Shown here: piece after piece, positions 34,880 to 43,883 of the stretch
How positions within the stretch are numbered: the first letter of the stretch is position 1
Layout of the letters: the number at the start of each line of letters is the position of its first letter
Assembly: GCF_937880195.1 (NCBI RefSeq)
Contig: NZ_CALFLA010000009.1
Span: 8,904 to 72,903 of the forward strand
Reading direction: 5' to 3'
Source: an uncultured Blautia sp.
GTDB lineage: Bacteria; Bacillota; Clostridia; Lachnospirales; Lachnospiraceae
DNA length: 64,000 nt
Notes under the pieces: generated by a model
What the model was told of the DNA's origin: nothing
The model's database searches: none
Seen by the model: only the letters and a program-made list of their open reading frames with translations
Position numbers and translations under genes: made by a program

Positions 34880-35499
34880 TAGAAGAACAAAGTGGAGACA
34901 GACTTCTGAAGATCCGCACCTCAGGCAGGGACGCCACGGGTTCCGACCAGTATAAATATCCTTATGAACCTACGCCGTATTCTGTTCTTGAACGTTTGGG
35001 AAACAGCGGGGAGATCAGAAAGCAGAATACGCTTTTGGATTACGGCTGTGGGAAAGGAAGAGTGGATTTCTTCCTTTCCTATCAGACAGGCTGCCGCTCT
35101 ATTGGAATAGAATATAATGAAAGATTTTATCAGGCGGCTCTGAAAAATAAGGAAGCTTCGGCAGTGGGGCGGAAAACAGACTTTGTGTTGGAAGACGCTT
35201 CACGCTGGGCGGTTCCGAGGGAAGTGGACAGATGCTTCTTTTTTAATCCTTTTTGTCTGGAGATCCTGAAAAAAGTAATGACAAGGATCCTGGAATCCTA
35301 TTATGAGGATCCAAGGGAGATTCGCTTGTACTTTTATTATGCGTCAGAGGAATATATAAGATATTTGTCAGAAATCGATCTTTTGGAGAAAAAAGAAAGC
35401 ATTTTGTGTCAGGATCTGTTTCCAGGAGATAATCCAAGAGAGCAGATTGATATTTTTTCTCTGAAAAATCCACTGATAATAAAAAATAACAAAATATAA
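34876..35499 (+). CDS. SAM-dependent methyltransferase (class I)
   Basis: A 207-residue protein with a Rossmann-type SAM site: LLDYGCGKGRVDFFLSYQTGCRSIGIEYNERFY gives motif I (DYGCGKG) and the acidic residue at the end of strand 2. FFNPF occupies the motif IV position, a place where catalytic NPPF-like phrases occur. The substrate is not evident. It starts within the end of the transporter gene (ATGA), so it is also under the lysine riboswitch, for no obvious reason. Confidence 0.8.
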   Translation: MIEEQSGDRLLKIRTSGRDATGSDQYKYPYEPTPYSVLERLGNSGEIRKQNTLLDYGCGKGRVDFFLSYQTGCRSIGIEYNERFYQAALKNKEASAVGRKTDFVLEDASRWAVPREVDRCFFFNPFCLEILKKVMTRILESYYEDPREIRLYFYYASEEYIRYLSEIDLLEKKESILCQDLFPGDNPREQIDIFSLKNPLIIKNNKI

Positions 35500-35505
35500 A
35501 GTAAG

Positions 35506-35533
35506 AGACAGGCTTTGAGAAGTCTGTCTTTTT
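35506..35533 (+). terminator. Intrinsic terminator before the microcompartment locus
   Basis: Ten-bp stem AGACAGGCTT/AAGTCTGTCT (one G-U pair) with a five-T run. Confidence 0.9.
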
Positions 35534-35558
35534 GTTTGAGTAAAAATACAATAAATAA

Positions 35559-35595
35559 AAAACAACAAAAAACGCATACAGAAACAAACAAAAAC
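35559..35595 (+). promoter_or_regulatory. A/C-rich repeat pair, candidate DeoR operator upstream of the glycyl-radical enzyme
   Basis: AAAACAACAAAAAACG (35559) and GAAACAAACAAAAAC (35581) are related and start about 22-23 bases apart, two helical turns. The first 13 bases match the repeats at 39174 and 39197. The pair ends 33 bases before the -35 box. Binding by the DeoR regulator of the locus is inferred. Confidence 0.5.
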
Positions 35596-35628
35596 CTCGC
35601 TAATGCGTGACGGATTTTGTTGCATTCG

Positions 35629-35657
35629 TTGACATATAATGAAAATTAGAGTATAAT
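35629..35657 (+). promoter_or_regulatory. Consensus promoter of the glycyl-radical dehydratase gene
   Basis: Exact consensus TTGACA (35629-35634), a 17-base spacer and TATAAT (35652-35657). This is the best promoter in the window. Confidence 0.88.
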
Positions 35658-35718
35658 AATCTTTATATGAACCATAATGGCCGGAATATATCTGGGATCA
35701 TTATGAGAAAGGAGAAGC

Positions 35719-38244
35719 GTGGAAATGTTTAATACCACAGATATTCCCAAGTCATCCAGGATTACAAGACTGGTTGACCATCTGTATGAGAAAATGCCGG
35801 TGATTGAATCTGCCAGAGCGAAGCTGATAACAGAATCTTATCAGGCTACGGAGGGGCAGCCTATGATTACCAGGCGTGCGGAGGCATTTGCTCATATCCT
35901 GCGCCATATTCCTATCATTATCCGTGATGAGGAATTGATCGTAGGAAGCAGTACCATTGCGCCGAGAGGCTGTCAGACTTATCCGGAGTTTTCTTATCAG
36001 TGGCTGGAGGATGAGCTGGATACGGTTGAAACGAGGAGCGCGGACCCGTTTTATATCGCTGAAGAAACAAAACAGGAGCTTAGAGAGGTACATAAATACT
36101 GGAAGGGCAGAACCACCAGCGAACTTGCCACTTCTTATATGGCTCCAGAAGCCATAAGGGCGATTGAACATAACATCTTTACACCGGGAAACTACTTTTA
36201 TAATGGTGTGGGACATGTAACAGTAAAATACGAAGAGGTTCTTGCAATCGGCTATGAAGGAATCATGGCAAAAGCCCAGGCGGAGCTGGACAAATGTCAG
36301 GTAGGCGACGGCGATTATGCAAGACAATCTCATTTTCTTAATGCTGTGATCTTGAGCTGTCAGGCAGTGATCGAATATGCGCAGCGTTATGCTGCGCTGG
36401 CGGATCAGATGGCGTCAGAGTGCAGCGATCCTGTAAGAAAAGAAGAGCTTCAGGTAATTGCCCTGAACTGCAGCCGGGTTCCGGCTAAGGGAGCGGGAAG
36501 TTTCTATGAGGCATGCCAGTCCTTCTGGTTTGTCCAGCAGCTTATCCAGCTGGAATCCAGCGGACATTCTATTTCTCCGGGACGTTTTGACCAGTATATG
36601 TATCCTTACTATAAGAAGGATATAGAGAATGGAAACATTACAAGAGAATTTGCCCAGGAGCTGATGGACTGTATCTGGGTGAAGCTGAACGATCTGAATA
36701 AATGCCGTGACGCTGCTTCGGCAGAGGGGTTTGCAGGCTACAGTCTGTTCCAAAATCTGATTGCAGGAGGACAGAACAAGGACGGAGAAGATGTTACCAA
36801 TGATCTTTCCTTTATGTCGATCCAGGCGTCCATGCATGTGCATCTGCCCCAGCCCTCTCTTTCAGTAAGAGTGTGGAACGGTTCGCCTCATGAGTTTCTT
36901 ATTAAGGCAGCAGAGCTTACCAGAACAGGAATTGGCCTTCCGGCATATTACAATGATGAAGTGATCATTCCGTCTTTGCAGAATCGAGGACTTTCTCTTG
37001 AGGATGCAAGAGAATATAATATCATCGGTTGTGTGGAACCCCAGAAGGCCGGAAAGACAGACGGCTGGCATGACGCGGCGTTCTTTAATATGTGCCGTCC
37101 TTTGGAGCTTGTGTTCTCTAACGGAATGGACAGAGGAGAGCTGGTGGGAGTTGAGACTGGCGATGTGACTCAGATGGAAACTTTTGAGGAATTTTATGAC
37201 GCTTATAAGAAGCAGATGGATTACTGTATCTCTCTTCTTGTAAATGCAGACAATGCCATTGATGTAGCTCATGCAGAGCGCTGTCCCCTTCCGTTTTTGT
37301 CCTGTATGGTTGACGATTGCATGAAAAAAGGTCTTTCTGTTCAGGAGGGCGGAGCAGTATATAATTTTACCGGTCCCCAGGGATTCGGTATTGCCAATAT
37401 GGCGGATTCTCTTTATGCGATCCGGCAGCTTGTATATAAAGATAAAAAAATCACAATGGCAGAGCTGAAAGAAGCCCTTGCGTGGAATTACGGTAAGGGG
37501 ATTGACGCTCAGACAGCGGCAGATATGACAGCTTCCGTTTTAAAGGAAATGGAGCGTCAGGGTCAGACAGTAGATGAAAAAACAGCAGCCTCTGTTCTTG
37601 AGATGATACTTGGTATGCAGCCGGATCAGCAGCAGAAGGCAAGATACGAAGAAATCCATCATATGATCGATGAGGTTCCGAAATTTGGCAATGACATTCC
37701 AGAGGTGGATTATTTTGCCAGGGATGTTGCTTATACATATACCAGGCCGCTGCAGAATTATAAGAATCCCAGAGGCGGTCAGTTCCAGGCAGGACTCTAT
37801 CCTGTTTCTGCTAACGTTCCTCTTGGGGGACAGACTGGAGCGACGCCGGATGGACGGTATGCCCATACTCCTGTAGCGGACGGCGTGTCACCTTCTGCTG
37901 GCAAGGACGTTAAAGGCCCTACGGCAGCGGCAAATTCTGTTGCCAGGCTGGATCATTTTATTGTGTCAAACGGTACGCTGTTTAATCAGAAATTCCATCC
38001 TTCCGCTCTTGCCGGAAGAGAAGGTCTGGAGAAGTTTGTAGCTCTGATCAGATCTTATTTTGACCAGAAGGGAATGCATATGCAGTTTAATGTAGTGGAT
38101 AAGGAAACACTTCTGGACGCACAGAAAAATCCAGAGAAATATAAGCACCTGGTTGTCCGGGTGGCAGGCTACAGTGCGCTGTTTACTACGCTTTCCAGAT
38201 CTCTTCAGGACGATATTATAAGAAGAACGGAGCAGGGATTCTGA
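35719..38244 (+). CDS. Glycyl-radical (B12-independent) 1,2-propanediol/glycerol dehydratase
   Basis: An 841-residue glycyl radical enzyme. The thiyl-radical Cys is in NIIGCVEPQKAGKTDGWHD, the phrase typical of the glycerol/propanediol dehydratase branch (GCVEPQ), and the glycyl radical site is VVRVAGYSALF near the C-terminus. It dehydrates 1,2-propanediol to propionaldehyde without B12 and is oxygen-sensitive. No clear encapsulation extension is seen at the N-terminus, unlike several BMC-linked relatives. Start is GTG 35719 four bases from GGAG, or ATG 35725 ten bases away. Its activase follows after 39 bases. Which diol is used is inferred from context. Confidence 0.92.
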   Translation: MEMFNTTDIPKSSRITRLVDHLYEKMPVIESARAKLITESYQATEGQPMITRRAEAFAHILRHIPIIIRDEELIVGSSTIAPRGCQTYPEFSYQWLEDELDTVETRSADPFYIAEETKQELREVHKYWKGRTTSELATSYMAPEAIRAIEHNIFTPGNYFYNGVGHVTVKYEEVLAIGYEGIMAKAQAELDKCQVGDGDYARQSHFLNAVILSCQAVIEYAQRYAALADQMASECSDPVRKEELQVIALNCSRVPAKGAGSFYEACQSFWFVQQLIQLESSGHSISPGRFDQYMYPYYKKDIENGNITREFAQELMDCIWVKLNDLNKCRDAASAEGFAGYSLFQNLIAGGQNKDGEDVTNDLSFMSIQASMHVHLPQPSLSVRVWNGSPHEFLIKAAELTRTGIGLPAYYNDEVIIPSLQNRGLSLEDAREYNIIGCVEPQKAGKTDGWHDAAFFNMCRPLELVFSNGMDRGELVGVETGDVTQMETFEEFYDAYKKQMDYCISLLVNADNAIDVAHAERCPLPFLSCMVDDCMKKGLSVQEGGAVYNFTGPQGFGIANMADSLYAIRQLVYKDKKITMAELKEALAWNYGKGIDAQTAADMTASVLKEMERQGQTVDEKTAASVLEMILGMQPDQQQKARYEEIHHMIDEVPKFGNDIPEVDYFARDVAYTYTRPLQNYKNPRGGQFQAGLYPVSANVPLGGQTGATPDGRYAHTPVADGVSPSAGKDVKGPTAAANSVARLDHFIVSNGTLFNQKFHPSALAGREGLEKFVALIRSYFDQKGMHMQFNVVDKETLLDAQKNPEKYKHLVVRVAGYSALFTTLSRSLQDDIIRRTEQGF

Positions 38245-38283
38245 CAAAAAGATCAGAACCCGGCAAAATGAAGGAAGGATAAA

Positions 38284-39075
38284 ATGGAGTATTTAGATAC
38301 AAAGGGCAGGATTTTTGATATTCAGAGATATTCTGTTCATGATGGACCAGGGATCCGGACAATCGTATTTTTAAAAGGCTGCGTACTTCGATGCCGCTGG
38401 TGCTGCAATCCAGAATCTCAGGAGTACCGGATCCAGACCATGAAGATTCTGGGAGAAGATAAGATAATCGGACAGGACACAACTGTGGGAGAGATGATCG
38501 CAGAAGTGGAAAAAGATAGAGCATATTATTACCGTTCCGGCGGCGGAATGACGCTGTCGGGCGGGGAATGCCTCTGTCAGCCTGCGTTTGCAAGAGACCT
38601 TTTAAGAGCAGCTAAGGAACGGGGCGTTAATACTGCAATAGAAAGTATGGCCTGTGCAGAATTTGCTGTAATTCAGGAACTGCTTCCTTATCTGGATCTT
38701 TATCTGATGGATATTAAGCATATGAACCCAACAAAGCATAAGGCGTTTACAGGCCGTTCTAATGAATTGATGCTTGAAAACGCCAGGAGGGTGGCTTTGT
38801 CAGGACAGACAAGGCAAATTATCCGGGTTCCTGTGATTCCCACATTTAATGCTACGGTAGGAGAAATACAGGAGATTGCTTCCTTTGCAGATACGCTTCC
38901 GGGTGTGGAAGAGCTTCATCTGCTTCCATATCACAGATTAGGCCAGGATAAATATGAAGGTCTGGGTCGGGAATATCTGATGGAAGGAATCCTCCCGCCG
39001 GAACCAGAAATGATGAAAACCCTGAAAAAAGCCGCGGAGAGAGTTTCCTCTCTGCGCGTACAAATTGGGGGATGA
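38284..39075 (+). CDS. Glycyl-radical enzyme activase (radical SAM)
   Basis: A 263-residue radical SAM activase that installs the glycyl radical on the dehydratase. The cluster motif C-x3-C-x2-C is in FLKGCVLRCRWCCNPES, and the SAM-binding GGE motif in MTLSGGECLCQ. The interval between them is short (roughly 60 residues), without the eight extra Cys of the ferredoxin-like insert present in many dehydratase activases, so it resembles the compact pyruvate-formate-lyase activase in size. It is coupled with the enzyme gene by position. Confidence 0.9.
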   Translation: MEYLDTKGRIFDIQRYSVHDGPGIRTIVFLKGCVLRCRWCCNPESQEYRIQTMKILGEDKIIGQDTTVGEMIAEVEKDRAYYYRSGGGMTLSGGECLCQPAFARDLLRAAKERGVNTAIESMACAEFAVIQELLPYLDLYLMDIKHMNPTKHKAFTGRSNELMLENARRVALSGQTRQIIRVPVIPTFNATVGEIQEIASFADTLPGVEELHLLPYHRLGQDKYEGLGREYLMEGILPPEPEMMKTLKKAAERVSSLRVQIGG

Positions 39076-39173
39076 TCTGGAAATCATACTTGAAAGTGAA
39101 TGAAAAACCGGAAAAAAATAATGAATCTTCAAAAAAATAACAAATTCAGGTTTTTATGTAAAGAAAAACAATA

Positions 39174-39214
39174 AAAACAACAAAAACAACAGTATGAAAA
39201 CAACAAAAACAACA
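39174..39214 (+). promoter_or_regulatory. Exact 18-base direct repeat, candidate DeoR operator upstream of fucA
   Basis: AAAACAACAAAAACAACA occurs at 39174-39191 and again, identical, at 39197-39214, start-to-start 23 bases. It ends 18 bases before the -35 box of the fucA promoter. A related pair lies upstream of the glycyl-radical enzyme. DeoR-family regulators commonly use such repeated T/G or A/C-rich half-sites. Confidence 0.6.
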
Positions 39215-39232
39215 CGAATCAACAAGATTCCC

Positions 39233-39261
39233 TTGACAATCCAGCGTATAAGGAGTAAAAT
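39233..39261 (+). promoter_or_regulatory. Promoter of the fucA-pdu shell operon
   Basis: TTGACA (39233-39238), 17-base spacer, TAAAAT (39256-39261). Confidence 0.8.
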
Positions 39262-39309
39262 CTCTTTATAAATAAAAAAGAAACCAAATTGCTTAAGGAG
39301 GAAAAAGGC

Positions 39310-40122
39310 ATGGTAAACGAGTTTGAAATCAAAAAACAGATCTGTGACATCGGAAGACGTATCTACAACCGTAATATGGTGGCAGCAAATGACGGAAATA
39401 TTTCCGTAAAGTTAAACGACAATGAATTTCTCTGCACACCTACAGGCGTATCTAAAGGTTTTATGACACCGGAGTATATCTGCAAAGTAGACGCAGAAGG
39501 TAATGTAATCCAGGCAAATCCGGGATTTAAACCATCTTCTGAGATTAAAATGCATATGAGAGTATATCAGAAGAGACCGGACGTTGGATCTGTTGTACAT
39601 GCTCATCCTGTATATGCTACTTCTTTTGCAATCGCAGGTATTCCGCTGACACAGCCGATTATGCCTGAGGCAGTTATCGCCCTTGGATGCGTTCCGATTG
39701 CTGAGTATGGCACACCTTCTACAAATGAGATTCCTGACAGACTGGAAAAATATCTTCCGTACTTTGACGCTGTTCTTCTTGAAAGCCACGGCGCTCTGAC
39801 ATGGTCTACAGACCTGAACGCAGCTTATATGAAGATGGAATCTGTTGAGTTCTACGCACAGCTTCTGTATCAGAGCAAGCTTCTTGGCGGACCGAAGGAA
39901 TTTGACAAAGAGACAATTCAGAAACTGTATGAGATCAGAAGAAAGATGGGACTTCCGGGCAAACATCCGGCAGATCTCTGCTTAAACAAAGATGGTCTGA
40001 ACTGTCATAACTGCGGCGGATGTATGGTTGCACATGCACAGGAGCCGGAAGCTCAGGAAGCAGATGCTGAACTTATTGCGAACATCACAAAACAGGTAAT
40101 GGCACAGCTTGGAATGAAATAA
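39310..40122 (+). CDS. fucA: Class II aldolase, L-fuculose-1-phosphate aldolase type, with encapsulation tail
   Basis: A 270-residue class II aldolase cleaving L-fuculose-1-phosphate (possibly also rhamnulose-1-phosphate) to dihydroxyacetone phosphate and lactaldehyde. Zinc-binding HAHP (VVHAHPVYATSFA) and the catalytic Glu region (MPEAVIALG) are visible, plus ESHGALTW. After a Cys-rich linker (CHNCGGC) a C-terminal amphipathic helix (ADAELIANITKQVMAQLGMK) resembles a BMC encapsulation peptide, so the aldolase is likely inside the compartment. ATG 39310 follows AAGGAGG; the in-frame TTG at 39289 precedes that site and is rejected. Confidence 0.9.
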   Translation: MVNEFEIKKQICDIGRRIYNRNMVAANDGNISVKLNDNEFLCTPTGVSKGFMTPEYICKVDAEGNVIQANPGFKPSSEIKMHMRVYQKRPDVGSVVHAHPVYATSFAIAGIPLTQPIMPEAVIALGCVPIAEYGTPSTNEIPDRLEKYLPYFDAVLLESHGALTWSTDLNAAYMKMESVEFYAQLLYQSKLLGGPKEFDKETIQKLYEIRRKMGLPGKHPADLCLNKDGLNCHNCGGCMVAHAQEPEAQEADAELIANITKQVMAQLGMK

Positions 40123-40155
40123 TTTTTGACGGAATGAATTAAGGAGGACAATCTC

Positions 40156-41544
40156 ATGCCAATTAGTGAGAATATGGTACAGGAAATTGTACAGGAAGTT
40201 ATGGCAAAAATGCAGATTGCAGACGCTCCGGCCGGAAAACATGGAATTTTCAAGGATATGAACGATGCCATTGAAGCTGCTAAAAAAGCAGAACTCATCG
40301 TAAAGAGAATGTCCATGGACCAGAGAGAAAAAATCATCACCTGTATTCGTAAAAAAATTAAAGAGAATGCAGAAATCCTGGCTCGTATGGGTGTGGAGGA
40401 AACCGGAATGGGTAATGTGGGAGATAAGATCCTGAAACACCATCTGGTGGCTGATAAAACACCGGGAACTGAGGATATTACTACAACAGCATGGTCTGGA
40501 GACAGAGGTCTGACTCTTATCGAAATGGGACCGTTCGGAGTGATCGGTGCGATCACACCATGCACTAACCCAAGTGAGACAGTGCTCTGTAACACAATCG
40601 GAATGCTGGCTGGTGGAAATACTGTTGTATTTAATCCGCATCCGGCTGCAATCAAAACCTCCATTTATGCGATCAATCTTCTTAATGAGGCTTCCCTGGA
40701 AGCAGGCGGTCCGGATAATATCGCAGTAACAGTGGAAAAACCAACCCTTGAAACAAGTGATATCATGATGAAACACAAAGACATTCCGCTGATCGCTGCA
40801 ACAGGCGGTCCGGGCGTTGTAACAGCAGTTCTTTCTTCAGGTAAGAGAGGAATCGGCGCTGGAGCAGGTAATCCTCCGGCACTGGTAGACGAGACTGCGG
40901 ATATCCGTAAAGCGGCTCAGGATATTGTGAACGGATGTACATTTGATAATAACCTTCCATGCATTGCAGAGAAAGAAATTGTTGCAGTAGCGTCAATAGC
41001 AGACGAGCTTATGCACTATCTGATCACAGAAAATGACTGCTACCTGGCTTCAAAGGAAGAACAGGACAAACTTACAGAAGTTGTTTTGGCAGGCGGCAAG
41101 CTGAACCGTAAATGCGTCGGACGTGACGCGAGAACACTTCTGTCTATGATCGGAGTTAATGCGCCGGCAAATATCCGCTGCATCGTATTTGAGGGACCGA
41201 AGGAACATCCGCTGATTTCCGAGGAGCTTATGATGCCGATTCTTGGTATGGTAAGAGCAAAAGATTTTGACGATGCGGTAGAACAGGCAGTATGGCTGGA
41301 ACATGGCAATCGCCATTCCGCACATATCCACTCCAAGAATGTCGATAATATCACTAAATATGCAAGGGCAATCGATACAGCAATTCTTGTTAAGAACGGT
41401 CCGTCTTATTCCGCACTTGGATTCGGTGGAGAAGGCTACTGTACCTTTACGATTGCAAGCCGTACAGGTGAAGGCCTTACAAGCGCAAGTTCTTTCACAA
41501 AGAGAAGACGCTGCGTAATGTCTGACAGTCTTTGCATTCGCTAA
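40156..41544 (+). CDS. pduP: CoA-acylating propionaldehyde dehydrogenase PduP
   Basis: A 462-residue aldehyde dehydrogenase converting propionaldehyde, NAD+ and CoA to propionyl-CoA. The catalytic Cys is in FDNNLPCIAEKEIV. The N-terminus (MPISENMVQEIVQEVMAKMQ) is an amphipathic helix followed by a Gly/Ala linker, the standard encapsulation peptide of PduP. Family length is about 460. Ribosome site AAGGAGG. Confidence 0.95.
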   Translation: MPISENMVQEIVQEVMAKMQIADAPAGKHGIFKDMNDAIEAAKKAELIVKRMSMDQREKIITCIRKKIKENAEILARMGVEETGMGNVGDKILKHHLVADKTPGTEDITTTAWSGDRGLTLIEMGPFGVIGAITPCTNPSETVLCNTIGMLAGGNTVVFNPHPAAIKTSIYAINLLNEASLEAGGPDNIAVTVEKPTLETSDIMMKHKDIPLIAATGGPGVVTAVLSSGKRGIGAGAGNPPALVDETADIRKAAQDIVNGCTFDNNLPCIAEKEIVAVASIADELMHYLITENDCYLASKEEQDKLTEVVLAGGKLNRKCVGRDARTLLSMIGVNAPANIRCIVFEGPKEHPLISEELMMPILGMVRAKDFDDAVEQAVWLEHGNRHSAHIHSKNVDNITKYARAIDTAILVKNGPSYSALGFGGEGYCTFTIASRTGEGLTSASSFTKRRRCVMSDSLCIR

Positions 41545-41561
41545 TCAGGAGGAATAGCACA

Positions 41562-42791
41562 ATGGATATGAACAATGTAAATATTGAAGAAATTGTAAAA
41601 CAGGTTCTTTCCGGAATGACAGGAAAGGGAGAGGCTCCGGCAGCTTCTGCACCTGCAGCCCCTGCAGCAAACGGAGGAATCCCGAAAACTGCAAGAGTGG
41701 CAATGATGACCGAAAAGAAACACTTTGAGCTTCAGGAATATCCTCTTCCGGAACTGGGAGACGATGATATCCTTGTTAAGGTTGAAGGATGCGGCGTTTG
41801 CGGAACAGACGCTCATGAATACAAAAACGACCCGTTCGGTCTGATCCCGGTTGTACTGGGACATGAAGGAACTGGTGAGATCGTTGCAATGGGTAAAAAC
41901 GTAAAAGTTGACACAGCCGGTAAACCGGTTAAGGTTGGCGATAAAGTCGTTACCTGTATGATCTTTAAGGATGATCCCGAGATCACAATGTTTGACCTGA
42001 ATAAGAAAAACGTAGGCGGCGCAGACGTATATGGACTTCTTCCGGATGATGATGTAAAATTTAACGGATGGTTTGCTGATTACATCTTTATCAGAGGCGG
42101 AAAATTTGGTTCCACATTCTTTAATGTAAGCGATCTGGATCTTGATTCACGTATCCTTATTGAGCCGTGCGCAGTTCTTATTCATGCAGTTGAGAGAGCA
42201 AAAACAACAGGAATCCTCAAATTTAACAGCAGAGTTGTTGTTCAGGGATGCGGCCCCATCGGTCTTATCTGTATTGCAGTTCTCCGCACCATGGGTATTG
42301 AGAATATCTGCGCAGTTGACGGAAATGCACAGCGTCTTGAGTTTGCTAAGAGAATGGGCGCTTCCGTATCTGTAAACTTTATGGAGCATCAGGGAATCGA
42401 AGCTCTTACAGCAGCAGTTGAAGAAGCCTTTGACGGACATCTTGCAGACTTTGCTTTCCAGTGTACAGGAAACCCGAAAGCTCATGCAAACATTTACAAA
42501 TTTATCCGTAACGGCGGTGGTCTTTGCGAGCTTGGCTTCTTTATCAATGGTGGAGACGCTCAGATCAATCCGCACTTTGATCTTTGCTCTAAAGAGATCA
42601 ACCTGGTTGGTTCCTGGGTATATAACCTGAGAGATTACGCAACTACTTTTGATTTCCTTAAGAGAGCAAAAGCAATCGGCCTTCCGATGTCCGAGCTGAT
42701 CACTCATAAATATCCGCTGGAGCAGATCAATGAAGCTCTTGAAACAAACCTGGCAATGACAGGACTTAAGATTGCGATTGTTAATAAATAA
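41562..42791 (+). CDS. Zinc-type alcohol dehydrogenase with N-terminal encapsulation peptide
   Basis: A 409-residue medium-chain dehydrogenase. An N-terminal helix (MDMNNVNIEEIVKQVLSGMT) and an Ala/Pro-rich linker precede the catalytic domain: CGVCGTDAHEY and GHEGTGE give the zinc site, and VVQGCGPIGLICIAV the NAD-binding loop. It probably reduces propionaldehyde to propanol, or interconverts lactaldehyde and 1,2-propanediol, regenerating NAD+ inside the shell. ATG 41562 follows AGGAGG; reading from 41532 would add residues without a ribosome site. Confidence 0.85.
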   Translation: MDMNNVNIEEIVKQVLSGMTGKGEAPAASAPAAPAANGGIPKTARVAMMTEKKHFELQEYPLPELGDDDILVKVEGCGVCGTDAHEYKNDPFGLIPVVLGHEGTGEIVAMGKNVKVDTAGKPVKVGDKVVTCMIFKDDPEITMFDLNKKNVGGADVYGLLPDDDVKFNGWFADYIFIRGGKFGSTFFNVSDLDLDSRILIEPCAVLIHAVERAKTTGILKFNSRVVVQGCGPIGLICIAVLRTMGIENICAVDGNAQRLEFAKRMGASVSVNFMEHQGIEALTAAVEEAFDGHLADFAFQCTGNPKAHANIYKFIRNGGGLCELGFFINGGDAQINPHFDLCSKEINLVGSWVYNLRDYATTFDFLKRAKAIGLPMSELITHKYPLEQINEALETNLAMTGLKIAIVNK

Positions 42792-42814
42792 TCCGGACAT
42801 AAAGGAGAAGCAAG

Positions 42815-43129
42815 ATGGCAGAAGCTGTAGGAATTCTGGAAGTGTTTGGGCTGGCCACAGCCTTTGTAGCGGCAGACGCCGGTTGTAAGGCTGCTAATGT
42901 CCGTCTGGAGGTATTCGACAAGAACAAACCTGCAAATGCAGACAGCCTTCCGGTACCGCTTCTGGTATGCATCAAATTCCGCGGAAGTGTGACGGATGTT
43001 ACAGCAGCCGTTGAAACCGGAATGGAAGTAGCGAACCGGATGACTGGTGTGGTACAGCACTATATTATTCCGAACCCTGAAGAGGGAACGGAAAAGATGC
43101 TGAAGATCAGCGCTCTTGACAAAGACTGA
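42815..43129 (+). CDS. BMC-H shell protein with an internal loop
   Basis: A 104-residue single BMC-domain protein, expected to form hexameric shell tiles. The start (AEAVGILEVFGLATAFVAADAGCKAANVRLE) and GSVTDVTAAVETGMEVANRM match the family. A slightly longer central loop (FDKNKPANADSLPVP) distinguishes it from the PduA-like copies downstream. First of four shell genes in a row. Confidence 0.92.
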   Translation: MAEAVGILEVFGLATAFVAADAGCKAANVRLEVFDKNKPANADSLPVPLLVCIKFRGSVTDVTAAVETGMEVANRMTGVVQHYIIPNPEEGTEKMLKISALDKD

Positions 43130-43188
43130 CAGGACGTGATATTAGGCATAATCCAAAGATAGAAACTTGATTCAGGAGGAGAAATAAC

Positions 43189-43464
43189 ATGGCACAGGAA
43201 GCATTAGGAATGGTAGAAACAAGAGGACTTACTGCAGCAATCGAGGCAGCAGATGCAATGACAAAAGCTGCTGAGGTAGCGCTTGTTGGAACAGAAAAGA
43301 TCGGATCCGGTCTTGTAACTGTTATGGTTCGCGGAGATGTAGGAGCTGTTAAGGCAGCAGTAGAGAGCGGAAGCGCAGCAGCATCCAGACTTGGAGAGCT
43401 TGTTGCAACACACGTAATTCCGAGACCTCACACAGATGTCGAGAAGATTCTGCCTACTGTTTAA
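43189..43464 (+). CDS. pduA: BMC-H shell protein, PduA/PduJ-like (copy 1)
   Basis: A 91-residue BMC-H protein: [57 protein letters not shown]. The [15 protein letters not shown] stretch is that of PduA/PduJ/EutM, whose hexamers form the sheet and whose central pore (here KIGSG) passes small substrates. Nearly identical to the copy at 43884, differing mainly at a few positions of the second helix. Confidence 0.95.
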   Translation: MAQEALGMVETRGLTAAIEAADAMTKAAEVALVGTEKIGSGLVTVMVRGDVGAVKAAVESGSAAASRLGELVATHVIPRPHTDVEKILPTV

Positions 43465-43517
43465 TCCGCAGGAAGCAGCGCGCAGCCAGCGTGAAATAAT
43501 AAAAAAGGAGTTCGCTC

Positions 43518-43838
43518 GTGAATAAAGCATATGGTTTTATTGAAATCACTGGTGTTGTAGCCGCTATGGATGCGCTGGACATCATGTGCAAAACTGCAGA
43601 CGTTGAGCTGGCGTCCTGGGAACGTAAGCTGGGCGGACGACTGGTAACTCTTATTGTACAGGGTGATGTATCGGCTGTCACCGAAGCTGTTGAGACTGCG
43701 GCAGCCAAAGCAATTAAGAAACCGGCAAGTTATGCAGTGATTGCACGCCCCCATGAGGAAATTGTAAAACTTGTGGAACTCAGTGCAAGCCGATGGAAAA
43801 AGAAAGCTGCCGCAGAGGCAGAAGAGTCAGATAAATAA
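43518..43838 (+). CDS. BMC-H shell protein with a charged C-terminal extension
   Basis: A 106-residue BMC-H protein (AYGFIEITGVVAAMDALDIMCKTADVELASWERKLGGRLVTLIVQGDVSAV). Its pore-region phrase RKLGGRLV differs from the PduA type, and it ends in a Lys/Ala/Glu-rich tail (KKKAAAEAEESDK). GTG start after AAAAGGAG. It sits between the two PduA copies, which suggests an earlier duplication or insertion. Confidence 0.9.
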   Translation: MNKAYGFIEITGVVAAMDALDIMCKTADVELASWERKLGGRLVTLIVQGDVSAVTEAVETAAAKAIKKPASYAVIARPHEEIVKLVELSASRWKKKAAAEAEESDK

Positions 43839-43883
43839 AATGGGAAAATCCATTTTTGGTCGATTTATAAGGAGGAAAAGATC

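Noticed and set aside
35540..35600. CRISPR-like repeats in the A/C-rich stretch
   Set aside because: Only two imperfect short copies, no spacers of regular length and no cas genes; better read as operator half-sites.
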